Positions 57,549 to 64,000 of a stretch of DNA of 64,000 bases are shown piece after piece (positions within the stretch are counted from its first letter, which is position 1; each line of letters opens with the position of its first letter). The position numbers were made by a program, and so were the translations under genes. The notes under the pieces were generated by a model. The model had not been told where the DNA came from. It was given only the letters and a program-made list of their open reading frames with translations, and ran no database searches. Origin of the DNA: Acidimicrobiales bacterium (GTDB lineage Bacteria > Actinomycetota > Acidimicrobiia > Acidimicrobiales > Aldehydirespiratoraceae); contig JAVJSI010000012.1 in NCBI GenBank assembly GCA_040219515.1, positions 186,001 to 250,000 on the forward strand. Reading direction: 5' to 3'.

Positions 57549-58201
57549 TGGCCCAAGTGTCGCCGGAGGGCCGCCAGGTCCTCGGTGCGGCCGATGACAA
57601 CGATGCGGTCGCCCGGCTCCACCTCGTCCTCGGGTTCGGGGTGCACGACCACCTCACGGTCGTGGTGCACGGCGAGCACCTCGACGTGGAATCGTTCGGT
57701 GAGTGCGATCTTGGCCAGAGATCCCCGCAGGCGGTCGCGTACCTCGAGCTCGACGATGGCGTGGTCGGGGCCGACGTCGAGCGTGCCGATCTCGTTCGGC
57801 GAGGCCAGTTGTTGCGCGAGTCGTCGGCCCATGTCGTGCTCCGGGCGCACGATCTCATCGGCACCGACGCTCGCGAGCACGCGCGCGGCCGTGGCGTCGT
57901 TTGCCTTGCTGATCACATACTTCGCCCCCGCGGCCTTTGCGTTGACCGTCGCCAGGATGCTGGCCTCGAGGTTGTCGCCGATGGCGACGATGACGGTGTC
58001 GACCTCGTCGACCCCGATCTGGGCCAGGGCGACCTCGTCGGTGGCGTCGAGCACAGCGGCGTGGGTGACATCGTCCATGACCTGCTGGATCTCGCCCTCG
58101 TCGATGTCGACCGCGATGACATCGTGTCCGAGGTCGTGCAGCGTCCGGGCGACCGCCGCCCCGAAGCGGCCGATGCCGATGACCATGAACTGCCCGCTCA
58201 T
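57545..58201 (-). CDS. ktrA: potassium-uptake regulatory subunit KtrA/TrkA
   Basis: 218 residues from ATG 58201. RCK-N domain with the nucleotide loop VIGIGRFGAAVARTLHDLGHDV, then VSLDAT-like AVLDATDE and IVAIGDNLEASILAT; RCK-C (TrkA_C) about 140-218 (VLAVHHDREVVVHPEPED, GDRIVVIGRTEDL). Binds NAD(H)/ATP and gates the KtrB channel. Overlaps ktrB upstream and the GAF gene downstream. Confidence 0.88.
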   Translation of the reverse strand: MSGQFMVIGIGRFGAAVARTLHDLGHDVIAVDIDEGEIQQVMDDVTHAAVLDATDEVALAQIGVDEVDTVIVAIGDNLEASILATVNAKAAGAKYVISKANDATAARVLASVGADEIVRPEHDMGRRLAQQLASPNEIGTLDVGPDHAIVELEVRDRLRGSLAKIALTERFHVEVLAVHHDREVVVHPEPEDEVEPGDRIVVIGRTEDLAALRRHLGQ

Positions 58202-59541
58202 CAGCCGACCACCACATCTTCGGCCGGTCGCCGAACGCGCTGGGAGGGACCCGGGTCGATCAGGGCGATGGCGAAGGAGAGAAGGCCGACCCGGCCGAGG
58301 TACATGACAGCGATGAGGACCAGTCTGGCAGGCGTTCCCAGCTCTGGTGTTATCCCGGTCGAGAGGCCCACCGTGCCGAGCGCGGAGATCGTCTCGAACA
58401 GCAGCGCGCCGAGCTCGATGTCGGGTTCGAACACTGCGAGCAGGGTGACGGCGGCGCCTCCGGTCAGTGCGGCCACCACCACGATGGAGGCAGCCCTGAT
58501 CTGGGTTGTCGAACTGATGGTGCGGCCGAATGCGGTGGCCTCGCGGCGCCCACGGATGACCGACCAGACCGACGCGACGAGAACGAAGACCGTGACCGTC
58601 CTGACGCCGCCCGCCGTCGACCCGGGGTTGCCGCCGATGAACATCAGCAACATGGTCACCAGGAGTCCGGCCGTGGTCATCTCGCCGTAGTCCAGGGTGT
58701 TGAACCCCGCCGTGCGGGGGGTGACCGACTGAAAGAGCGACGCGAGAAGTCTGCCGCCCGTGTCGAGGGGACCGAGCGTCGCCGGGTTCGCCCATTCGAC
58801 CATCAGGATCAGCGTCGTGCCGGCAGCCGTGAGAAAGAAGGTGCTCACGAGTGCGATCTTCGTGTGCAGTGCGAGTGATCGGCGGCGACTCCCGCGGTTG
58901 AGGAGCCACTTGAGCACGTCGGACGTGACGACGAACCCCAGGCCACCAACCACGATCAGTCCCGCGATCGTGAGGTTCACGACCGGATCACTGACGTAGG
59001 CCACGAGGCTGTCGGTGTTGAGCGAGAAGCCCGCGTTGTTGAAGGCGCTGACGCTGTGGAACACGGCCGACCAGAGGCCGGCATCCGTCGTCTCTGTCGT
59101 CGAGAAGCGCAACCACAGGACCAGGGCGCCGATCGATTCGGCCACGACCACGAGCACGGCTACCGCGCGGAGATGGGTCAGCACACCCCCGAGATCGGTG
59201 ACGCTGAGTTGCTCCTTCACCACGTGGCGGGTGCCGACGCCGAGGCGGCGACCGGTCGCGAGGGCGAGCAGGGTGCCGATGGTCAGCAACCCGAGCCCGC
59301 CCAGCTGGAACAACGTCAGGATCACCGCTTGACCGAAGGCGGTGAAATCCGACCCGGTGTCGACGACCGCGAGACCGGTGACGCACACGGCGCTGGTCGA
59401 GGTGAAGAAGGCCTCGACGAAACCCACCGATCCGTCGTGTGATGCGAACGGCAGCATGAGCAGGACCGTGCCGACGGTGATCAGGACGATGAACGAGGCG
59501 GCGACGACCTGCGGCGGTCGTGCGGCGACGGGGCGGGGCAC
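58201..59541 (-). CDS. ktrB: potassium transporter KtrB/TrkH family
   Basis: 446 residues from GTG 59541. About eight transmembrane helices and four MPM repeats whose filter regions read STSAVCVTGL, SAFNNAGFS, QSVTPRTAGFNT and ISALGTVGLSTG. The last helix (LIAVMYLGRVGLLSFAIALI) matches KtrB. Forms the K+ channel with KtrA encoded downstream (1-bp overlap). Takes up potassium, with sodium or membrane-potential coupling in relatives. Confidence 0.9.
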   Translation of the reverse strand: MPRPVAARPPQVVAASFIVLITVGTVLLMLPFASHDGSVGFVEAFFTSTSAVCVTGLAVVDTGSDFTAFGQAVILTLFQLGGLGLLTIGTLLALATGRRLGVGTRHVVKEQLSVTDLGGVLTHLRAVAVLVVVAESIGALVLWLRFSTTETTDAGLWSAVFHSVSAFNNAGFSLNTDSLVAYVSDPVVNLTIAGLIVVGGLGFVVTSDVLKWLLNRGSRRRSLALHTKIALVSTFFLTAAGTTLILMVEWANPATLGPLDTGGRLLASLFQSVTPRTAGFNTLDYGEMTTAGLLVTMLLMFIGGNPGSTAGGVRTVTVFVLVASVWSVIRGRREATAFGRTISSTTQIRAASIVVVAALTGGAAVTLLAVFEPDIELGALLFETISALGTVGLSTGITPELGTPARLVLIAVMYLGRVGLLSFAIALIDPGPSQRVRRPAEDVVVG

Positions 59542-59560
59542 GGAGGGATCCTACGGTCGG

Positions 59561-60160
59561 TCAGATGGCCGGTCGGCCCTTGCGCGAAAACCACGCAGCC
59601 AATCCGAGGATGAACCCGAGCACGCCCACGAAGATCAGTGCCTCGGGGAACAACGACGAACGCGGATCGCCGAGCTGGTCCTGGATCTGCGCGGCCGTGG
59701 GTGGGCCGGCGTCGGCCGGAGCGACGGCACTCGGAAGGGCGACGTCGTCGATCTCGGCCAAGGGCTTGGCGCTGGAACACGGCCCCGCCAGGAGGAACCC
59801 GTCTTCGAGCGCGGGGCCATCGCCGACATCGAGGCTCGCATAGACGAGGTAGGCCTCGCCGGCGACGAAACCGCCGTTGCCGCACTCGTCCGCGAGGTAG
59901 GTGGCGATGCCCTGCTCGCGGACGACGTCGCCCTTGAACACGTCGCTCACCTCGAACAGCGCCACCTCGTAGCCGGACCCGCCGTCGCGGGCCTCGTGCA
60001 ATCGCTCGACCTGGCCGATGAACACGGCGTCGGCGACCTCGAAAGCGGTGTCGTCGTCGAAGGGATCGCACTGACATGCGCCGGCCGGGGAGGCCGAGGC
60101 CAGCACCGTCGTCGACAGGACGATGGCGAACACGAACGACAGGGGCAGCAATCGGTGCAT
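59561..60160 (-). CDS. exported NTR/TIMP-like membrane protein
   Basis: 199 residues. Signal peptide to about 27 (MHRLLPLSFVFAIVLSTTVL) ending ASPAGA, followed directly by the CQC of an NTR/TIMP-like domain with VADAVFIGQVERL and FEVSDVFKGDV, three more Cys, and a C-terminal transmembrane helix (about 170-190, EALIFVGVLGFILGLAAWF) with RKGRPAI. Tandem paralogue of 60161-60769, which it follows with no intervening base. Confidence 0.75.
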   Translation of the reverse strand: MHRLLPLSFVFAIVLSTTVLASASPAGACQCDPFDDDTAFEVADAVFIGQVERLHEARDGGSGYEVALFEVSDVFKGDVVREQGIATYLADECGNGGFVAGEAYLVYASLDVGDGPALEDGFLLAGPCSSAKPLAEIDDVALPSAVAPADAGPPTAAQIQDQLGDPRSSLFPEALIFVGVLGFILGLAAWFSRKGRPAI

Positions 60161-60769
60161 CTAGGTCTCCCGGCTTCGTTTGGCGACACGCGACGCAATG
60201 AAGGCGCCGACGATGCCGACGACGATGAAGCCGATCACGAACACGCCGCCGCCGGTGAACGGCTCGGCGAGTTCCTCGGTCGCGTTGGTGGGCGCGACGA
60301 GCGTGGTGGTGGTCGTCGGCGCGTCGGCGATCGGGGCCACGGCGTCGACCGGCGGGTCGAGATCGAGGGCTGTGTTTCCGGCGGGACGCGTGCCGCCGCA
60401 CAGGCCTGCCCGGAGATCACCGATCGGGTAGCCGGGGGTGTCCTCGGTGCCGTCGATGACGTCGGCGAACACGAAATAGGTACCGCCGATGTTCGTGGTC
60501 GGGGTGCAATCGCTCGCCTGACCGTCGGTGTAGATCGACTGAGTCTGGCGGGCGTCGCCCTTGAAGACGCCGGAGACGTCGAAGTCGATGACCGCAAGAT
60601 CGAGGTCGACCTGCTCCGCGGCGACCGTGCCTTCGAAAACGACATCGGCCTGCTCGAATGCCTGCTGGTCGGTGCTCTCGGCGCAGCTGCAGGCACCGGC
60701 CCCGGGCGTCGACCACACGAAGACGGTGCTGAACACCATGGCTGCCAGCAGCAGACGGGCGAACCGCAA
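60161..60769 (-). CDS. exported NTR/TIMP-like membrane protein (paralogue)
   Basis: 202 residues from TTG 60769, because this start gives a positively charged signal peptide (RFARLLLAAMVFSTVFVW, then GAGA); an ATG ten codons later would remove the arginines. The mature protein begins CSCAEST and has QADVVFEGTV, DFDVSGVFKGDA, further cysteines, a Thr-rich stretch (TTTTTLV) and a C-terminal transmembrane helix (about 175-195). Lies one base after prfC and abuts the paralogue at 59561. Confidence 0.72.
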   Translation of the reverse strand: MRFARLLLAAMVFSTVFVWSTPGAGACSCAESTDQQAFEQADVVFEGTVAAEQVDLDLAVIDFDVSGVFKGDARQTQSIYTDGQASDCTPTTNIGGTYFVFADVIDGTEDTPGYPIGDLRAGLCGGTRPAGNTALDLDPPVDAVAPIADAPTTTTTLVAPTNATEELAEPFTGGGVFVIGFIVVGIVGAFIASRVAKRSRET

Positions 60770-60770
60770 C

Positions 60771-62351
60771 TCAGGTGCCTTCGGCGATGAGCTTGTCGAG
60801 GCGGAGTTCGGGCTGGTCGCCTTCGAGGCGCTGGAGCCAGTAGGGGCTCTCGAACAGGGCGAGCAGTTCGCCGTCGGAGCGATGGGTGACGGTCACGCCG
60901 GGCATGCCGCGGAGCTTCTCGGCCGACTCCTCGTCGGTCACCCGGGCGACGGTCCACGAGCACGGGATCATCTCCACTGGGGCGCCGAACTCGTTCTCGA
61001 GCCGATGCAGGGCGACTTCGAACTGGAGCGGGCCGACCGCGGCGAGAATCGGCGCCTGGTCGCCCACGTCGGGCTCGCGCAGGACCTGGATCACGCCCTC
61101 TTCGTCGAGCTGGTTGATGCCGCTGCGGAACTGCTTGGAACGCGAGGTGTCGAGGGTGCGGGCCACCCGGAAGTGGGCCGGCGCGAACGCGGGCATGGTC
61201 GGCCACACCACTTCGTGGTTGACCCATACCGAGTCGCCGACGCGGAAGTCGTTGGCGTTGACGAGGCCGACCACGTCGCCGGGCCACGCCTCGTCGACGG
61301 TCTCGCGATCCTGACCGCTGACCGACTGGGCGTACTTCGTCGCGAACGGCTTGCCCGTCGGACCGTGGGTGACGACCATGCCCCGCTCGAACCGGCCCGA
61401 GCAGACTCGCATGAACGCGACGCGGTCGCGATGGTTCTTGTCGGTGTTGGCCTGGACCTTGAACACGATGCCGGAGAAGTCGTCGTCGAGCGCACGGGGG
61501 TTGTGGTCGCGATCGAAGCGGGGCGTGGGCGACGGCACGAGGTCGACCATGGCGTCGAGGATGAGGCGCACGCCGAAGTTGGTGAGGGCCGAGCCGAAGA
61601 ACACCGGTGAGAGCTCGCCCGACTCGAACCGCTTCTGGTCGAACTCGCGGCCGATGGTGTCGAGCAGCTCGACCCCCTCCTGCGCTTCGACCCAGAGAGC
61701 GCCCTCCTCGGCGGCGGCCTGCTCGGCCGACACGACCTCTTCGGGTGCCTCGGTGGCGCCGCGGGCGGTGCGGGTGTAGCGCACGAATTCGTCGCGCTGA
61801 CGGTCGATGACACCGCGGAACTTCTCGCCGTCGCCCACCGGCCAGCTCATGGGCACGGGTTCGAGCACCAGCTGTTCTTCGATCTCGTCGAGCAGGGCGA
61901 GCGGGTCGAGGCTGGGGCGATCCCACTTGTTGATGAAGGTGACGATCGGGATCTCGCGGTTGCGGCAGACCTCGAAGAGCTTCCGGGTCTGGGCCTCGAT
62001 GCCCTTCGAGCCGTCGAGCACCATGATCGCGGCGTCGGTGGCGGCCAGTACCCGGTAGGTGTCCTCGGAGAAGTCGCGGTGACCGGGCGTGTCGAGCAGG
62101 TTCAACACGTGGCCTCGGTACGGGAACTGGAGCACCGTCGAGGTGATCGAGATGCCGCGCTGCTGCTCGAGTTCCATCCAGTCGGAGGTGGCGGAGCGAC
62201 GATCGCCCTTGGCCTTGACCGAGCCGGCCCCGGCAGTGAGGGCGCCGCCGTAGAGGAGGAACTTCTCGGTGAGCGTGGTCTTGCCCGCGTCGGGGTGCGA
62301 GATGATCGCGAACGTGCGTCGTCGCGCGGCTTCGGTGCGGGGGTCGGCCAT
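60771..62351 (-). CDS. prfC: peptide chain release factor 3
   Basis: 526 residues. GTPase: SHPDAGKTTLTEKFLLYGGA (G1), RGISITST (G2), DTPGHRDFSEDTYRVL (G3), NKWDRP (G4); later domains follow the RF3 order. RF3 uses GTP to release RF1/RF2 from ribosomes after termination. It precedes two NTR-like membrane protein genes by only 1 bp, an unusual pairing. Confidence 0.93.
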   Translation of the reverse strand: MADPRTEAARRRTFAIISHPDAGKTTLTEKFLLYGGALTAGAGSVKAKGDRRSATSDWMELEQQRGISITSTVLQFPYRGHVLNLLDTPGHRDFSEDTYRVLAATDAAIMVLDGSKGIEAQTRKLFEVCRNREIPIVTFINKWDRPSLDPLALLDEIEEQLVLEPVPMSWPVGDGEKFRGVIDRQRDEFVRYTRTARGATEAPEEVVSAEQAAAEEGALWVEAQEGVELLDTIGREFDQKRFESGELSPVFFGSALTNFGVRLILDAMVDLVPSPTPRFDRDHNPRALDDDFSGIVFKVQANTDKNHRDRVAFMRVCSGRFERGMVVTHGPTGKPFATKYAQSVSGQDRETVDEAWPGDVVGLVNANDFRVGDSVWVNHEVVWPTMPAFAPAHFRVARTLDTSRSKQFRSGINQLDEEGVIQVLREPDVGDQAPILAAVGPLQFEVALHRLENEFGAPVEMIPCSWTVARVTDEESAEKLRGMPGVTVTHRSDGELLALFESPYWLQRLEGDQPELRLDKLIAEGT

Positions 62352-62390
62352 TGGTTCAGGCTAGAGGAAGGCTCGCTCAGCTGATCGCGC

Positions 62391-62486
62391 TCAGCCGATC
62401 GCGCGGAGGACCACGACGACGAGCAGGATCACGGCGATCGACCCGAAGAGGATCAGGGTCTGGGAGTGCGAGCGCATGTCGAGCAT
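62391..62486 (-). CDS. 31-residue single-helix membrane protein (small ORF)
   Basis: ATG 62486 encodes MLDMRSHSQT followed by one strongly hydrophobic helix (LILFGSIAVILLVVVVL, residues 11-27) and RAIG. It sits in the 150-bp gap between the polyprenyl synthase stop and prfC start, same strand. The Shine-Dalgarno is weak (GAGGCGG). Hydrophobic composition with flanking Arg suggests a genuine small membrane protein, but no homologue is recognised. Confidence 0.45.
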   Translation of the reverse strand: MLDMRSHSQTLILFGSIAVILLVVVVLRAIG

Positions 62487-62501
62487 CGTGCGTCGGCCGC
62501 C

Positions 62502-63548
62502 TCAGGTGTCGCGTTCGACGACATAGTCGGCCAGCACCCGTAGCGCCTCTCGACTGCCGTGGCGGTCGGGCAGCGCGTCAATCGCCGCGATCGCGGTCTC
62601 GAGCAGCTGCTCGGTCTCCGCTTCGGATGCCGCGACGGCACCGGTGTCGATCATCACTTGCTGGATCGCCGCGATCTCGTCGGAGCCGATCGCGGCGCCG
62701 ACCTTGTCGAGCACGGCGAGCTGGGCCGGGTCGGCGGCCTGGCGAGCGAGAGCCAGCAGCACGGTCGGCTTGCCCTCGGTGAGATCGTCGCCCACCGGCT
62801 TGCCGGTGCGCTTGCTGTCGCCGAACGCCCCGAGCATGTCGTCTCGCAGCTGGAAGGCGATGCCGAGCGGCATGCCGTGCGCGGCGAGGTCATCGGCCAG
62901 GTCGGCTCGGCCGGCCAGGGCGGCACCGAGCTGGAGCGGACGGACGATCGTGTAGCCGGCCGTCTTGTTGCGCATGATCGTGTGGGCCACTTCGAGGGTG
63001 ACGTCGCCCCGGGCGGTGCCGACCACGTCGAGGTACTGCCCCATGTTGAGCTCGGTGCGCAGCGAGTCCCAGATGTTGCGTACGTCCTCGGTGGCCCGGC
63101 CGACACAGCGGTCGGCCATGACCATCGCGATGTCGCCCACGAGGATGGCCGCAGCCTCACCGAAGCGACGGTCCTCGCCCTGCCAACCGCCGGCGCGATG
63201 CCGCTCGATGAAGCGGGCCCACACGGTCGCGGATCCTCGGCGGGTGGGGGAACCGTCCATCACGTCGTCGTGGACGAGCGCGAACGCGTGGAGGAGCTCG
63301 AGGGCACAGCCGAGCCCGGTGGCATCGTCGGACGCGGGGTCGCCGCCACCGATCACCCAACCCCAGTGGCAGTACGCGGGCCGTATGCGCTTGCCGCCGC
63401 CGGCGACGAAGTCCTCGAGATCGGCGAGGGGGACGTCGACGGCGGGGTCGAGTTCACGCCAGGTGGCGCGCTCGCGCAGGAAGACGTCGCGCAGCGCGGC
63501 GTCGATGCGGGTGGCGACGTCGAGCAGTTGCGCAGGGGCGTCGGTCAC
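62502..63548 (-). CDS. polyprenyl diphosphate synthase
   Basis: 348 residues from GTG 63548, overlapping the xseB stop. First aspartate-rich motif in HAFALVHDDVMDGS and second in LRDDMLGAFGD; GGKRIRP near residue 53 and HRAGGWQGEDRRFGEAAAILVGD are further conserved parts. Condenses isopentenyl diphosphate with allylic diphosphates to a longer isoprenoid (geranylgeranyl or longer). The product chain length is not fixed by sequence here. Neighbour of xseAB, as in many bacteria. Confidence 0.87.
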   Translation of the reverse strand: MTDAPAQLLDVATRIDAALRDVFLRERATWRELDPAVDVPLADLEDFVAGGGKRIRPAYCHWGWVIGGGDPASDDATGLGCALELLHAFALVHDDVMDGSPTRRGSATVWARFIERHRAGGWQGEDRRFGEAAAILVGDIAMVMADRCVGRATEDVRNIWDSLRTELNMGQYLDVVGTARGDVTLEVAHTIMRNKTAGYTIVRPLQLGAALAGRADLADDLAAHGMPLGIAFQLRDDMLGAFGDSKRTGKPVGDDLTEGKPTVLLALARQAADPAQLAVLDKVGAAIGSDEIAAIQQVMIDTGAVAASEAETEQLLETAIAAIDALPDRHGSREALRVLADYVVERDT

Positions 63549-63802
63549 TCGCCGTCCAGGTCGAGGGTGATGTCGTCGTCGCCCGGCGGCGGGATCGATG
63601 CATCGGCGTCGAGCGAGGCCACGACCTTCTCGACCTGCACGCGGGCCGCGCCGATGCGATCCCTGCACAGGGTGATGAGAGTGGAGGCCCGTTCGACCCG
63701 GGACGCCAGCACGTCGACGTCGAGATCGTCGTCTTCGAGGTCGTCGAGGATCGTCTCGAGCTCGGTCATGGCGTCGGCGTAGCCGATCTCTTCGTCGCTC
63801 AT
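63545..63802 (-). CDS. xseB: exodeoxyribonuclease VII small subunit
   Basis: 85 residues. EIGYADAMTELETILDDLED and DVDVLASRVERASTLITLCR form the two helices of XseB, with an acidic C-terminal tail. Several small subunits bind one large subunit to make the exonuclease. Overlaps xseA upstream by ATGA and the polyprenyl synthase downstream. Confidence 0.9.
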   Translation of the reverse strand: MSDEEIGYADAMTELETILDDLEDDDLDVDVLASRVERASTLITLCRDRIGAARVQVEKVVASLDADASIPPPGDDDITLDLDGE

Positions 63803-64000
63803 TCTGGGTGCTCCGGATCGTGTGGTGACGGATCGAGATCGACGTCGGTGATGGTACTCGTGGTGGTTCCGTCGGCGACCCGGGTGGTGAGGGTGGCGCC
63901 GGGCTGGAGGTCGGCGACGGACCGCAGCACCCGGCCATCGTCGGTGCGAGTGATCGACCAGCCCCGAGCCAGCGCGATCGCGGGGTCGAGGGCCGTCACC
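63799..64000 (-). CDS. xseA: exodeoxyribonuclease VII large subunit, C-terminal part (5' part beyond window)
   Basis: The last 66 or so residues are visible; DPAIALARGWSITRTDDGRVL and LQPGATLTTRVADG correspond to the conserved XseA C-terminal segment (PxxxLxRGYxxVxxxxG). The start lies beyond the window edge. Identity is supported by the overlapping xseB. The ExoVII complex degrades single-stranded DNA to oligonucleotides. Confidence 0.85.
   Translation of the reverse strand, partial: VTALDPAIALARGWSITRTDDGRVLRSVADLQPGATLTTRVADGTTTSTITDVDLDPSPHDPEHPE

Overview
The window is 64 kb of high-GC, gene-dense DNA with short intergenic gaps and many start/stop overlaps. The gene content points to the Actinomycetota. 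There is a SigK/RskA pair with an MPT70/83-like fasciclin protein, a CrgA cell-division protein, a DosR/DevR-type two-component module with a universal stress protein, a four-helix copper-storage protein, and many amidohydrolase, SDR, acyl-CoA dehydrogenase and P450 genes of the kind common in marine and soil Acidimicrobiia. Placement near Ilumatobacter-type Acidimicrobiia is an inference from content only. No prophage, insertion sequence, CRISPR array, rRNA gene or riboswitch was recognised. Two tRNA genes (Gly-CCC, Ala-TGC) lie on the minus strand.

Layout. 1-2683 (minus): a TetR gene followed by three overlapping genes, RimB-like protease, AstE/AspA-like deacylase and RimK-like ATP-grasp ligase (cut by the window edge). 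2778-7741: rskA and sigK (minus) diverge from a membrane-anchored molybdopterin oxidoreductase, a double-FAS1 lipoprotein and a DoxX protein. Three copies of one ECF-type promoter motif tie this block into one regulon. 7767-21072: a catabolic island with a TetR regulator, cyclase, SnoaL-like protein, two D-aminoacylase-like and two amidohydrolase-2 enzymes, four consecutive SDR genes (one lacking its catalytic motifs), a class II aldolase, a copper-storage protein and an MDMPI-N protein. 21400-24276: a frameshifted DUF222/HNH pseudogene and a 767-residue anchored protein with a peptidase-like but apparently inactive centre. 24361-28000: tRNA-Gly and a dormancy-type module (sensor kinase, receiver-like protein, LuxR response regulator, USP, PPOX-fold protein). 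28098-31832: thymidine kinase and dCTP deaminase, crgA bracketed by inverted DnaA-box-like pairs, a zinc-ribbon membrane protein, a thiolase-fold protein without its catalytic residues, and a lipoprotein.

31970-39569: a third amidohydrolase-2, MOSC protein, SLH/thrombospondin-3 surface protein, membrane adenylate cyclase, sulfotransferase-like protein, YchJ-like protein, CrtA-like monooxygenase, cysteine-synthase-like enzyme and a DUF971 protein. 39685-45681: a glycan module with a GH130 enzyme facing an operon of GT4 transferase, alpha/alpha-toroid protein and GH5-like hydrolase, plus a second GT4. 45745-56689: tRNA-Ala, a septum-formation-type lipoprotein whose start looks frameshifted, acyl-CoA dehydrogenase, PhyH dioxygenase, a GDH-like protein, a hexapeptide acyltransferase, a VOC protein, a 1145-residue exported quinoprotein with Calx-beta repeats, and a P450/ferredoxin/SDR group. 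56733-64000 (minus): KtrB-KtrA-GAF membrane protein, then xseA-xseB-polyprenyl synthase-small membrane ORF-prfC-two tandem NTR/TIMP-like membrane proteins, packed as one apparent operon.

The most promising signals are the shared SigK-type promoters over the molybdoenzyme/fasciclin locus, the GH130/GT4/GH5 glycan module, the cases of catalytic residue loss in otherwise intact genes (SDR, thiolase, peptidase-like), and the palindromes placed in specific promoters. All domain calls were made by eye from translated sequence. No database search was run.
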